Source of the DNA: Calliopsis andreniformis
Taxonomy: Eukaryota > Arthropoda > Insecta > Hymenoptera > Andrenidae
Length of the DNA: 64,000 nucleotides
Assembly: GCF_051401765.1 (NCBI RefSeq)
Contig: NW_027480504.1
Coordinates: 1,178,001-1,242,000 of the forward strand
Direction of reading: 5' to 3'
Translations under genes and position numbers: made by a program
Shown: one piece after another, positions 1-11,125 of the stretch
Position numbering within the stretch: the stretch's first letter is position 1
Layout of the letters: each line of letters begins with the position of its first letter
The notes under the pieces: generated by a model
Seen by the model: only the letters and a program-made list of their open reading frames with translations
Told to the model about the DNA's origin: nothing
The model's database searches: none

Positions 1-1117
1 ACTCAACACTCAACACTCCGTCCCCAATCCTCAATCTTCAATCCTCAATCCTCATTCCTCAATCCTCAACCCTCAACTTTCAATCCTCAATACTCAATCT
101 TCAATCCTCAATACTCAATCCTCAATCCTCAATCCTCAGTCCACAATCCACAATCCTCAATCCTCAAACCTCAATCGTCAATCGTCAGCCCTCGTCCTCA
201 ATCCTCAACACTCAATCCTCAATCCTCAAAATTCAATCACCAATACTAAATCTTCAATCCTCAATCCTCAATCTTCAATCCTCAATCCTCAATTCTCAGT
301 CCTCAATACTCAATCCTCAATCGTCAAACCTCAATCCCCAATCCTCAATCTTCAATCCTCGATCCTCAATCCTCAACCCTCAATCCTCAATATTCAATCC
401 TCAATACTCAATCTTCAATCCTCAATCCTCAATCCTCAATCCTCAATCCTCAATGCTCAATCCTCAATCCTCAATCCTCAACCATCAATCTTCAATCCTC
501 AATACTCAATCTGCAATCGTCAATCCTCAATTCTCAATCCTCAATCCTCATTCTTCAATACTCAATGCCCAGTCCTCAATCTTCAATCCTCAATCCTCAA
601 TCCTCAATTCTCAATCCTCAATCCTCAATCATCAATCCTTAATCCTCAATCCTCAAACCTCAATTCTCAATACTCAATCTTCAATCCTAAATCCTCAATT
701 CTCAATCCTCAATAATGAATCCTCAAACCTCAATCCTCAATCCTCAATCTTCAGTCCTCAATCCTCAATCCTCAGTCCTCAATCCACAATCATCAATCCT
801 CAATCCTCATTCCTCAATCCTCAATCCTCATTCCTCAATCCTCATTCTTCAATCCTCAACACCCAATCCTCAAACTTCAATCCTCAATCCTCAATTCTCA
901 ATTCTCAATCCTCCATCATCAATCATCAATCTTCAATCCTCGATCCTCAATCCTCAACACCCAATCCTCAATCTTCAATCCTCAATACTCAATCTTCAAT
1001 CCTCAATCCTCAATCCTCAATCCTCAATCTTCAATCCTCAATACTCAATATTCAATCCTCAATCCTCAATCCTCAATCCTCAATCCTCAATCCTCAATCC
1101 TCAATCTTCAATCCTCA

Positions 1118-1704
1118 ATACTCAGTTTTCAATCCTCAATCCTCAACCCTCACTCCTCAATTCTCAATCCTCAATCCTCAATCCTCAGACCTCAAACAGC
1201 AATACGCAACCCTCAGTCCTCGTCCTCAATCCACAACCATCAATACTCAATCCTCAATCTTCAATCATCAATATTCAATCTTCAGTCCTCAATCCTCAAT
1301 CCTCAATCCTCAATCCTCAATCCTCAATCCTCAATCTTCAACCCTCAGTCCCAAATCCTCAATCTTCAATCATCAATACTCAATCTTCAATCCTCAATCC
1401 TCAATCCTCAGTCCTCAAACCTCAATCCTGAATCCTCAATCCTGAATCCTCAATCTTCAGCCCTGAGTCCTCAACAATCAGTAGTAAATCCTCAATCCTC
1501 AGTAGAATATCCTCAATTCACAGTTTTCAACACTCAATACTCGATCTGCAATCTTCAAACTACTATGCACAAACATCAATTCTCATCACTCGAACCTCAA
1601 CACTCAGTCCTCAATGTCCAATCCTCAATCCTCACATCTCAATCTTCAATCCTCAATACTGTACCTTCAATCCTCAATCCTCAATCCTCAATCCTCAATC
1701 CTCA
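1118..1704 (+). repeat. 587-bp tandem duplication, unit 1
   Basis: Unit 1 of a direct repeat with period 587. It contains the A anchor at 1,500 and a preceding segment with CAAACAGCAATACGC. Unit 2 follows at once. Edges are ambiguous by tens of bases. Confidence 0.8.
1500..1590 (+). repeat. Anchor core, subtype A
   Basis: Reference copy. It is 13 heptamers in register from CAGTAGA to CATCACT, containing GAATATCC, CACAGTTTTCA, CTCGATCTGC and ACTACTATGCAC. A pre-box with several TGA triplets precedes it (about 1,425-1,490). No function is known to me. It could be a protein-binding landmark or simply an old, diverged heptamer block spread by duplication. Confidence 0.9.
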
Positions 1705-2291
1705 ATACTCAGTCTTCAATCCTCAATCCTCAACCCTCACTCCTCAATTCTCAATCCTCAATCCTCAATCCTCAGACCTCAAACAGCAATACTCAACCCT
1801 CAGTCCTCGTCCTCAATCCACAACCATCAATACTCAATCCTCAATCTTCAATCATCAATATTCAATCTTCAGTCCTCAATCCTCAATCCTCAATCCTCAA
1901 TTCTCAATCCTCAATCCTCAATCTTCAACCCTCAGTCCCAAATCCTCAATCTTCAATCATCAATACTCAATCTTCAATCCTCAACCCTCAATCCTCAGTC
2001 CTCAAACCTCAATCATGAATCCTCATTCCTGAATCCTCAATCTTCAGCCCTGAGTCCTCAACAATCAGTAGTCAATCCTCAATCCTCAGTAGAATATCCT
2101 CAATTCACAGTTTTCAACACTCAATACTCGATCTGCAATCTTCAAACTACTATGCACAAACATCAATTCTCATCACTCAAACCTCAACACTCAGTCCTCA
2201 ATGTCCAATCCTCAATCCTCACATCTCAATCTTCAATCCTCAATACTGTACCTTCAATCCTCAATCCTCAATCCTCAATCCTCAATCCTCA
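1705..2291 (+). repeat. 587-bp tandem duplication, unit 2
   Basis: Second unit, with the A anchor at 2,087. It differs by small substitutions, for example CAATACTC for CAATACGC and CACTCAAACC for CACTCGAACC after the core. The pair recurs at about 22,144-23,317, so it predates the 21-kb duplication. Confidence 0.8.
2087..2177 (+). repeat. Anchor core, subtype A
   Basis: Lies 587 bp after the previous A core. It is followed by AAACCTCAACACTC instead of GAACCTC. Confidence 0.9.
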
Positions 2292-2485
2292 ATACTCAAT
2301 CCTCAGTCCTCAATCCTCAATCCTCAATCTTCAATCCTCAATACTCAATCTTCAATCCTCAATCCTCAATCCTCAATCCTCAATCATCAATCCTCAATCA
2401 TCAATCCTCAATCTTCAATACTCAATCCTCAACCCTCAATCCTCAATCCTCAATACTCAACCATCAATCCTCAATTCTCAATACT

Positions 2486-2520
2486 CAATAGAATATCCTG
2501 AATTCTCAGGATTCTATACT
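2486..2520 (+). repeat. Anchor 5' remnant carrying a hairpin
   Basis: The first two heptamers match an anchor core, then GAATTCT and CAGGATT replace CAATTCA and CAGTTTT. After five heptamers the anchor similarity stops. See the inverted repeat at 2,488. Confidence 0.65.
2488..2517. other. Inverted repeat, potential hairpin or cruciform
   Basis: The left arm ATAGAAT-AT-CCTGA (2,488-2,501) pairs over 12 bp with TCAGGATTCTAT (2,506-2,517). It has a 2-nt AT bulge on the left arm and a 4-nt ATTC loop. It is the only clear dyad I found in this repeat context. No T-run follows, so it does not look like an intrinsic terminator. Confidence 0.75.
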
Positions 2521-2778
2521 CAAACCTCGCTCCTCAACCCTCAGCCCTCATTCTCAACCCTCAAACCACAATCCTCAAACCTCAATCCTCAACCGTCAGC
2601 CCTCGTCCTCAATCCTCAACCATCAATCCTCAATCCTACTATCTTCAATCATCAATACTCATTCTTCAATCCTCAATCCTCAATCCTCAGTCCTCAAACC
2701 ACAATCCTGAATCCTCAATCCTGAATCCTCAATCCTCAGCCCTGAGTCCTTAACAATCAGTTGTCAATCCTCAATCCT

Positions 2779-2869
2779 CAATAGAATATCCTCAATTCAC
2801 AGTTTTCAACACTCAATACTCAATCTGCAATCTTCAGATCTCTATCCACAAACATCAATTCTCAACACT
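2779..2869 (+). repeat. Anchor core, subtype C
   Basis: CACTCAATACTCAATCTGC with CAGATCTCTATCC. It ends CTCAACACT instead of CTCATCACT. Confidence 0.9.
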
Positions 2870-3784
2870 CAACCCTCAATACTCAGTCCCTAATCCTCAA
2901 TCTTCAATCCTCAATCCTCAATCCTCAATCCTCAATCCTCAATCTTAGTCTTCAATCCTCAATACTCAATCTTCAATCCTCAATCCTCAATCCTCACTCC
3001 TCAATCCTCAGTCCTCAACCCTCAATACTCAATCTTCAATCCTCAATCCTCAATCCTCAATCCTCAATCCTCAATCCTCAATCCTCAATCGTTAATCTTC
3101 AATCCTCAATACTCAATCTTCAATCCTCAATCCTCAATCCTAAATCCTCAGTCCTCAATCCTCAATCTTCAATCCTCAATCTTCAATCCTCAATCCTCAA
3201 TCCTCAATCCTCAATCCTCAATCCTCAATCCACAATCCTCGATCCTCAATCCTCAATCCTCAATCCTCAACCTTGAATCCTCAATACTCAATCTTCAATA
3301 ATCAATCCTCAATTCTCAACCCTCAATACTCAATCCTCAATCGTCAATCCTCAATCCCCAATCATCAATCTTCAATCCTCAATCCTCAATCCTCAATCCA
3401 CAATCCTCAACCCTCAATCCTCAATCGTCAATCTTCAATCCTCAATACTCAATCTTCTATCCTCAATCCTCAATCCTCAATCCTCAATCCTCAGTCCTCA
3501 TTCTTCAATCCTCAATCTTCAATCCTCAGTCTTCAATCCTCAATCCTCAGCCCTCATTCTCAATCATCATTCCACAATCCTCAAACCTCAATCCTCAACC
3601 GTCAGACCTCGTCCTCAATCCTCAACTCTCAATCCTCAATTCTCCGATCTTCAATCATCAATACTCAATCTTCAATCCTCAATCCTCAATCCTCAGTCCT
3701 CAAACCTCAATCCTGAATCCTCAATCCTGAATCCTCAATCTTTAGCCCTGAGTCCTCAACAATCTGTTGCAAATCCTCAATCCT

Positions 3785-3875
3785 CAATCGAATATCCTCA
3801 ATTCACAGTTTTCAATACACAATACTCAATCTGCAATCTTCAGATCTCTATCCACAAACATCAATTCTCATCACT
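3785..3875 (+). repeat. Anchor core, subtype D
   Basis: Subtype D has AATACACAATACTC and CAGATCTC and is followed by CCCTGAATACTC. Here the pre-box ends AATCTGTTGC rather than AATCAGTTGC. Confidence 0.9.
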
Positions 3876-4203
3876 CAACCCTGAATACTCAGTCCCTAAT
3901 CCTCAATCTTCAATCCTCAATCCTCAATCCTCAATCCTCAATCCTCAATCTTAATCTTCAATCCTCAATATTCAATCTTCAATCCTCAATCCTCAATCCT
4001 CAATCCTCAATCCTCAATATTCAATCCTCAATACTCAATCGTCAATCCTCAATCCCCAATCCTCAATCTTCAATCCTCAATCCTCAATCCTCAATCCTCA
4101 ACCCTCAATCCTCAGTCCTCAAACCTCAATCCTGAATCCTCAATCCTGAATCCTCAATCTTCAGCCCTGAGTCCTCAACAATCAGTAGTCAATCCTCAAT
4201 CCT

Positions 4204-4294
4204 CAGTAGAATATCCTCAATTCACAGTTTTCAACACTCAATACTCGATCTGCAATCTTCAAACTACTATGCACAAACATCAATTCTCATCACT
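4204..4294 (+). repeat. Anchor core, subtype A
   Basis: A-type with ACTACTATGCAC, 419 bp after a D core. This D-A spacing is kept in all the 4.69-kb units. Confidence 0.9.
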
Positions 4295-5050
4295 CAAACC
4301 TCAACACTCAGTCCTCAATGTCCAATCCTCAATCCTCACTTCTCAATCTTCAATCCTCAATACTGTACCTTCAATCCTCAATCCTCAATCCTCAATCCTC
4401 AATCCTCAATACTCAATCCTCAATCCTCAATCCTCAATCCTCAATCTTCAATCCTCAATACTCAATCTTCAATCCTCAATCCTCATTCTTCAATCCTCAA
4501 TGCCCAGTCCTCAATCTTCAATCCTCAATCCTCAATCCTCAATTCTCAATCCTCAATCCTCAATCCTCAATATTCAATCCTCAATCCTCAATTCTCAGTC
4601 CTCAATACTCAATCCTCAATCGTCAAACCTCAATCCCCAATCCTCAATCTTCAATCCTCGATCCTCAATCCTCAACACCCAATCCTCAATCTTCAATCCT
4701 CAATACTCAATCTTCAATCCTCAATCCTCAATCCTCAATCCTCAATCCTCAATGCTCAATCCTCTATCCTCAACCATCAATGTTCAATCCTCAATACTCA
4801 ATCTGCAATCGTCAATCCTCAATCCTCAATTCTCAATCCTCATTCTTCAATCCCTAATGCCCAGTCATCAATCTTCAATCCTCAATCCTCAATCCTCAAT
4901 TCTCAATCCTCAATCCTCAATCATCAATCCTCAATCCTCAACCTTCAATCCTCAATCCTGAGTCCACAAACCTCGATTCTGAATCCTCAATCCTGAGTCC
5001 TCAATCTTCAGCCCTCAGTCCTCAACAATCAGTAGCCAATCCTCAATCCT

Positions 5051-5141
5051 CAGTAGAATATCCTCAATTCACAGTTTTCAACACTCAATACTCGATCAGC
5101 AATCTTCAAACCACTATCCACAAACATCAATTCTCATCACT
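5051..5141 (+). repeat. Anchor core, subtype B
   Basis: Subtype B has CTCGATCAGC and ACCACTATCCAC and is followed by CCCTCAGCACTC. The pre-box ends AGTAGCC. Confidence 0.9.
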
Positions 5142-5997
5142 CAACCCTCAGCACTCAGTCCTCAATGTTCAATCCTCAATCCTCAATTCTCAATCTTCAA
5201 TCCTCAATACTGAACCTTCAATCCCCAATCCTCAATCCTCAATCCTCAGTCCTCAATACTCAATCCACAATCCTCAATCCTCAATCCTCATTCTTCAATT
5301 CTCAATACCCAATCCTCAATCTTCAATCCTCAACACCCAATCTGCAATCTTCAATCCTCAATGTTCAATTCGCAATACCCAATCCTCAATCTTCAATCCT
5401 CAACCCTCAATCCTCAATCCTCAATCCTCAATCCACAATCCTCAATCTTCAATCCTCAATACTCAATCTTCAATCCTCAATCCTCAATCCTCGGTCCTCA
5501 ACCCTCAATCGTCAATCTCCAATCCTGAATACTGAATCTTCAATCCTCAATCCTCAATCCTCGATCCTCAATCCTCAATCCTCAATCTTCAATCCTCGAT
5601 ACTCAACCTTCAATCCTCAATCCTCAGTCCACAAACTTCAATCCTCAATGCTCAATCCTCAATCCTCAATCCTCAGTCCTCAATCCTCAATCCTCAATCC
5701 TCAAACCTCAATCCTCAACCGTCAGTCCTCGTCCTCAAACCTCAACCCCCAATCCTCAATGCTCAATCTTCAATCATCAATACTCAATATTCAATCCTCA
5801 ATACTCCATCTTCAATCCTCAATCCTCAATTCTCAACCCTCAATGCTCAATACTCAATCCTCAATCCTCATTCTTCAATTCTCAACACCCAATCCTCAAT
5901 CTTCAATACTCAATCCCCAATCCTCACTCTGCAATCCTCAATCCTCAATCCTCAATCCTCAATCCTCAATCTTCAATCCTCAATACTCAATCTTCAA

Positions 5998-6696
5998 TCC
6001 TCAATCTTCAATCCTCAATCCTCAATCCTCAATCCTCAATCCTGATCCTTCAATCCTCAATACTCAAACTGCAATCCTCAAACCTCAGTCCTCACTCCTC
6101 AATCCTCATTCTTCAATCCTCTATACCGAATCCTCAATCTTCAATCCTCAATCCTCAGTCCTCAATTCTCAATCCTCAATCCTCAATCCTCAGACTTCAA
6201 ACACCAATACTCAACCCTCAGTCCTCGTCCTCAATCCACAACCCTCAATCCTCAATCCTCAATCTTCAATCATTAATATTCAGTCTTCAATTCTCAATCC
6301 ACAAACCTCAATCCTCAATCCTCAACACTCAGTCCTCAATCCTCAATCTTCAATCCTCAATACTCAATCTTCAATCCTCAATCTTCAATCCTCAGTCCCA
6401 AATCCTCAATCTTCAATACTCAATCCTCAATCCTCAATCTTCAATCCTCAATCCTCAGTCCACACACCTCAATTCTGAATCCTCAATCCTGAGTCCTCAA
6501 TCTTCAGCCCTCAGTCCTCAACAATCAGTAGTCTATCCTCAATCCTCAGTAGAATATCCTCAATTCACAGTTTTCAACACTCGATACTCGATCTGCAATC
6601 TTCAAACCACTATCCACAAACATCAATTCTCATCACTCAACCCTCAGCACTCAGTCCTCAATGTTCAATCCTCAATCCTCAATTCTCAATCTTCAA
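5998..6696 (+). repeat. 699-bp tandem duplication, unit 1
   Basis: Carries CCTGATCCTTC at 6,041 and the B' anchor at 6,547, both repeated 699 bp later. The homologous region at about 28.9-29.5 kb has only one unit, so this is either a duplication private to the first locus or a loss in the second. Confidence 0.88.
6547..6637 (+). repeat. Anchor core, subtype B'
   Basis: B-like, but with CACTCGATACTCGATCTGC, and preceded by AGTAGTCTATCC. Confidence 0.9.
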
Positions 6697-7395
6697 TTCT
6701 CAATCTTCAATCCTCAATCCTCAATCCTCAATCCTCAATCCTGATCCTTCAATCCTCAATACTCAAACTGCAATCCTCAAACCTCAGTCCTCACTCCTCA
6801 ATCCTCATTCTTCAATCCTCTATACCGAATCCTCAATCTTCAATCCTCAATCCTCAGTCCTCAATTCTCAATCCTCAATCCTCAATCCTCAGACTTCAAA
6901 CACCAATACTCAACCCTCAGTCCTCGTCCTCAATCCACAACCCTCAATCCTCAATCCTCAATCTTCAATCATTAATATTCAGTCTTCAATTCTCAATCCA
7001 CAAACCTCAACCCTCAATCCTCAACACTCAGTCCTCAATCCTCAATCTTCAATCCTCAATACTCAATCTTCAATCCTCAATCTTCAATCCTCAGTCCCAA
7101 ATCCTCAATCTTCAATACTCAATCCTCAATCCTCAATCTTCAATCCTCAATCCTCAGTCCACACACCTCAATTCTGAATCCTCAATCCTGAGTCCTCAAT
7201 CTTCAGCCCTCAGTCCTCAACAATCAGTAGTCTATCCTCAATCCTCAGTAGAATATCCTCAATTCACAGTTTTCAACACTCGATACTCGATCTGCAATCT
7301 TCAAACCACTATCCACAAACATCAATTCTCATCACTCAACCCTCAGCACTCAGTCCTCAATGTTCAATCCTCAATCCTCAATTCTCAATCTTCAA
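6697..7395 (+). repeat. 699-bp tandem duplication, unit 2
   Basis: Near-identical second unit. The junction lies in a TTCAATTCTCAATCTTC context near 6,697. Its distal end returns to CAATACTGAACC, as found after the other B anchors. Confidence 0.88.
7246..7336 (+). repeat. Anchor core, subtype B'
   Basis: Copy of the 6,547 core in the second 699-bp unit; no difference seen. Confidence 0.9.
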
Positions 7396-8300
7396 TTCTC
7401 AATACTGAACCTTCAATCCCCAATCCTCAATCCTCAATCCTCAATCCTCAATACTCAATCCTCAATCCTCAATCCTCAATCCACAATCCTCAATCCTCAT
7501 TCTTCAATTCTCAACACCCAATCCTCAATCATCAATCCTCAATCCTCAATCCTCAATTCTCAGTCCTCAATCCTCAATCCTCAATCCTCAATCCTCAATC
7601 CTCAATCCTCAATACTCAATCTTCAATACTCAATCCTCAATTCTCAATCCTCAATGCTCAATACTCAATCGTCAATCCTCAATCCCCAATCCTCAATCTT
7701 CAATCCTCAAACCTCAATCCTCAATCCTCAATCCTTGATCCTCAATCTTCAATCCTCAATACTCAATCTTCAATCCTCAATCCTCAATCCTCAATCCTCA
7801 ATCCTCAATCCTCAATCTTCAATCCTCAATACTCAATCTTCTATCCTCAATCCTCAATCCTCAATCCTCAATCCACATTCTTCAATCCTCAACACCCAAT
7901 CCTCAATCTTCAATCCTCAACCCTCAGTCCTCAATTCTCAATCCTCAATCCTCAATCCTCAGACCTCAAACAACAATACTCAACCCTCAGTCCCCGTCCT
8001 CAATCCACAACCCTCAATCCTCGATCCTCAATCTTCAATCATCAATATTCAATCTTCAATCCTCAATCCTCAATCCTCAATACTCAATCCACAATCCTCA
8101 ATGTTCAATCGTCAATACCCAAACCTCAATCTTCAATCCTCAATCTTCAATCCTCAATCCTCAATCCTAAATCCTCAATCCTCAATCCTCAATCCTCAAT
8201 TCTCAATCCTCAGTCCTCAAACCGCAATCCTGAATCCTCGATCCTGGATCCTCAATCTTCAGCCCTCAGTCCTCTACAGTCAGTTGTCAATCCTCAATCC

Positions 8301-8391
8301 TCAAAGAATATCATCAATTCACAGTTTTCATTACCCAATACTCAATCTGCAATCTTCAAATCTCTATCCACAAACATCAATTATCATCACT
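8301..8391 (+). repeat. Anchor core, subtype E
   Basis: Subtype E has GAATATCATC, TTTTCATTAC and CAAATCTC. Here it begins TCAAAGAATATC and ends TTATCATCACT. The private change CATTACCCAATAC separates it from the 41,136 copy. Confidence 0.9.
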
Positions 8392-9411
8392 CAACCCTCA
8401 ACACTCAGTCTCCAATCCTCAATATTCAATCCTCAACCCACAATCCTCAATCCACAATCCTCAACGCTCAATCCTCAATACTCAACCTTCAATGCTCATT
8501 CCTCAATCCTCAATCCTCATTTCTTAATACTCAATCGACAATCTTCTATCCTCAATAATCAATCTTCAATCCCCAATCCTTAATCCTCGGTCCTCAATCA
8601 TCAATCGTCAATCTCCAATCCTGAATACTCAATCTTCAGTCCTCAATCCTCAATCCTCAATCCTCAATCCTCAACCCTCATCCTTCAATCCTCAATACCC
8701 AATCCTCAATCTTCAATAGTCAATCCTCAATCCTCAATTCTCAATCCTCAATCCTCAGTCCTCAGTCCTCAAACCTCAATCCTCAACCCTCAGCCGTCAT
8801 CCTCAATCCTCAATCCTCAATCCTCAATCCTCAGTCTTCAATCCTCAATACTCAATCTTCAATCCTCAATCCTCAGTCCTCAATCCACAATCCTCAATCT
8901 TGAGTCCTCAATACTCAATCTTCAATAATCAATCCTCAATTCTCAATCCTCAATACTCAATCCTCAATCGTCAACCCTCAATCCCCAATCATCAATCCTC
9001 AATCCTCAATCTTCAATCCTCAATCCTAAATACTCAACCCTCAATCCTCAATCGTCAATCTTCAATCCTCAATACTCAATCTTCTATCCTCAATCCTCAA
9101 TCCTCAATCCTCAATCCTCAGTCCTCATTCTTCAATCCTCAATCTTCAATCCTCAATCTTCAATCCTCAATCCTCAGCCCTCATTCTCAATCCTCAATCC
9201 ACAATCCTCAAACCTCAATCCTCAACCGTCAGACCTAGTCCTCAATCCTCAACTCTCAATCCTCAATCCTCCCATCTTCAATCATCAATACTCAATCTTC
9301 AATCCTCAATCCTCAATCCTCAGTCCTCAAACCTCAATCCTGAATCCTCAATCCTGAATCCTCAGTCTTTAGCCCTGAGTCCTCAACAATCAGTTGCAAA
9401 TCCTCAATCCT

Positions 9412-9502
9412 CAATCGAATATCCTCAATTCACAGTTTTCAATACACAATACTCAATCTGCAATATCCAGATCTCTATCCACAAACATCAATTCTCATCA
9501 CT
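9412..9502 (+). repeat. Anchor core, subtype D
   Basis: D-type with CAATATCCAGATCTC in place of CAATCTTCAGATCTC, a marker of the 2.28-kb module. Confidence 0.9.
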
Positions 9503-10038
9503 CAACCCTGAATACTCAGTCCCTAATCCTCAATCTTCAATCCTCAATCCTCAATCCTCAATCCTCAATCCTCAATCTTAATCTTCAATCCTCAATACTC
9601 AATCTTCAATCCTCAATCCTCAATCCTCAATCCTCAATCCTCAATCTTCAATCCTCAATACTCAATATTCAATACTCAATCCTCAATCCTGAATCCTCAA
9701 TCCTCAATCCTCAATCCTCAATCCTCAATTCTCAATCCTCCATCCTCAATCATCAATCCTCAATCCTCAATCCTCAATCCTCAATCCTCGATACTCAATC
9801 TTCAATCCTCAATCCTCAATTCTCAATCCTCAATCCTCAAACCTCAATCCTCAACCGTCAGTCCCGTCCTCAATTCTCAAACATGAATACTCAATCCTCA
9901 ATCTTCAATCATCAATACTCAATCTTCAATCCTCAATCCTCAATCCTCAATCCTCAATCCTCAGTCCTCAATATTCAACACACAACCCTAAACCATCAAT
10001 CCTCAATACTCAACCATCAATCCTCAATTCTCAATACT

Positions 10039-10129
10039 CAATAGAATATCCTGAATTCTCATGATTCAATACTCAATACTCAATATTCAATAACCAAATC
10101 GCAATCGTCAAACATCAGCTCTCAGCACT
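10039..10129 (+). repeat. Strongly diverged anchor core
   Basis: It aligns heptamer by heptamer with the anchor over its full length: CAATAGA, ATATCCT, then GAATTCT, CATGATT, and later CAAATCG, CAAACAT and CAGCACT at matching positions. The hairpin arms here keep about 10 of 12 pairs. Confidence 0.7.
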
Positions 10130-10224
10130 CAATCCACAATACTCTGTCCTCTCTCTTCAATCCACCATCCTCAATCTTCAATCCTCAAGCGTCAATCCTC
10201 AATCCTCAATCCTCAATCCTCAAC

Positions 10225-10313
10225 CCTCAATCCTGAGTCCTCAAACCTCAATCCGGTATCCTCAATCCTGAATACTCAATCTTCAGCCGTCAGTACTCAA
10301 CAATCAATTGTCA
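10225..10313 (+). repeat. Orphan pre-box without anchor core
   Basis: Contains CCTGAGTCC, CAATCCGGTATCC, CAGCCGTCAGTACTC and CAATCAATTGTC. Where a core should follow there are plain heptamers (CAATATTCAATCC). Either the core was replaced or it never existed here. Confidence 0.6.
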
Positions 10314-10410
10314 ATACTCAATCCTCAATATTCAATCCTCAATCCTCAATCCGCAATCATCAATCCTCAATCTTCAATCCTCAATACTCAATCTTCAATC
10401 CTCAATCATC

Positions 10411-10593
10411 AATTCTCAATCCTCAATGCTCAATACTCAATCGTCAATCCTCAATCCCAAGTCCTCAATCTTCAATCCTCAATCCTCAATCCTCAATCCT
10501 CAATCCTCAATCTTCAGTCCTCAATCCTCAATCCTCATTCTTCAATCCTCAATGCCCAATACTCAATCTTCAATCCTCAATCCTCAATCCTCA
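10411..10593 (+). repeat. About 180-bp repeat, copy 1 (spacing 532)
   Basis: Begins with AATTCTCAATCCTCAATGC and includes the rare variant ATCCCAAGTCC. It recurs 532 bp (76 heptamers) downstream. Related sequence lies near 44.43 and 55.71 kb. Confidence 0.75.
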
Positions 10594-10942
10594 ATCCCCA
10601 ATCCTCAATCTCCAATCCTCGATCCTCAATCCTCAATCCTCAATCCTCAATCTTCAATCCTCAATACTCAATCTTCAATCCTCAATCCTCAATCCTCAAT
10701 CCTCAACGCTCAATCCTCAATCCTCAATCCTCAACCATCAATCTTCAGTCCTGAATACTCAATCTGCAATCCTCAATCCTCAATCCTCAATCCTCAATCC
10801 TCATTCTTCAATCCTCAATGCCCAGTCCTCAATCTTCAATCCTCAATCCTCAATCCTCAATTCTCAATCCTCAATCCTCAATCCTCAATCTTCAATCCTC
10901 AATCTTCAATCCTCAATACTCAATCTTCAATCCTCAATCCTC

Positions 10943-11125
10943 AATTCTCAATCCTCAATGCTCAATACTCAATCGTCAATCCTCAATCCCAAGTCCTCAA
11001 TCTTCAATCCTCAATCCTCAATCCTCAATCCTCAATCCTCAATCTTCAGTCCTCAATCCTCAATCCTCATTCTTCAATCCTCAATACCCAATACTCAATC
11101 TTCAATCCTCAATCCTCAATCCTCA
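10943..11125 (+). repeat. About 180-bp repeat, copy 2 (spacing 532)
   Basis: Second copy, again with ATCCCAAGTCC. It departs from copy 1 after the shared CCCAATACTCAATCTTC stretch. Confidence 0.75.

Larger units (their letters stand above)
1..5207 (+). repeat. Segmental duplication, copy 1 (partner 21,027-26,240)
   Basis: This stretch aligns with the one about 21.03 kb downstream, including every anchor and its private variants. The offset is 21,026 up to about 2.7 kb and 21,033 from 3.27 kb onward, a difference of one heptamer. Position 1 matches 21,027, so the window opens in the last three bases of an F-type anchor core. The alignment ends at 5,207, where the partner switches back to earlier sequence (1,825-bp duplication). 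Confidence 0.92.
8131..10413 (+). repeat. 2.28-kb dispersed module, copy 1
   Basis: Aligns at constant offset 32,835 with 40,966-43,248 and 43,870 with 52,001-54,283. It contains an E anchor (8,301), a D anchor (9,412), a diverged anchor (10,039) and an orphan pre-box (about 10,225). Relative to the second locus, about 1.3 kb is missing just before it. Confidence 0.9.

Noticed and set aside
1500..1590. Anchor core as a tRNA, small RNA gene or transposon remnant
   Set aside because: It has no cloverleaf, A/B box, terminal inverted repeats or target-site duplication. It is composed of heptamer-sized units continuous with the array.
1565..2032. Recurrent ORFs beginning M-H-K-H-Q-F-S-S as a conserved gene family
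   Set aside because: The start is the ATG in ACTATGCAC of A-type anchors. B to F anchors have ATCCAC there and no start, and what follows is the heptapeptide cycle. Conservation is explained by DNA duplication.
2488..2517. Intrinsic transcription terminator
   Set aside because: The hairpin is AT-rich with a bulge and has no following T-run, and no gene lies upstream.
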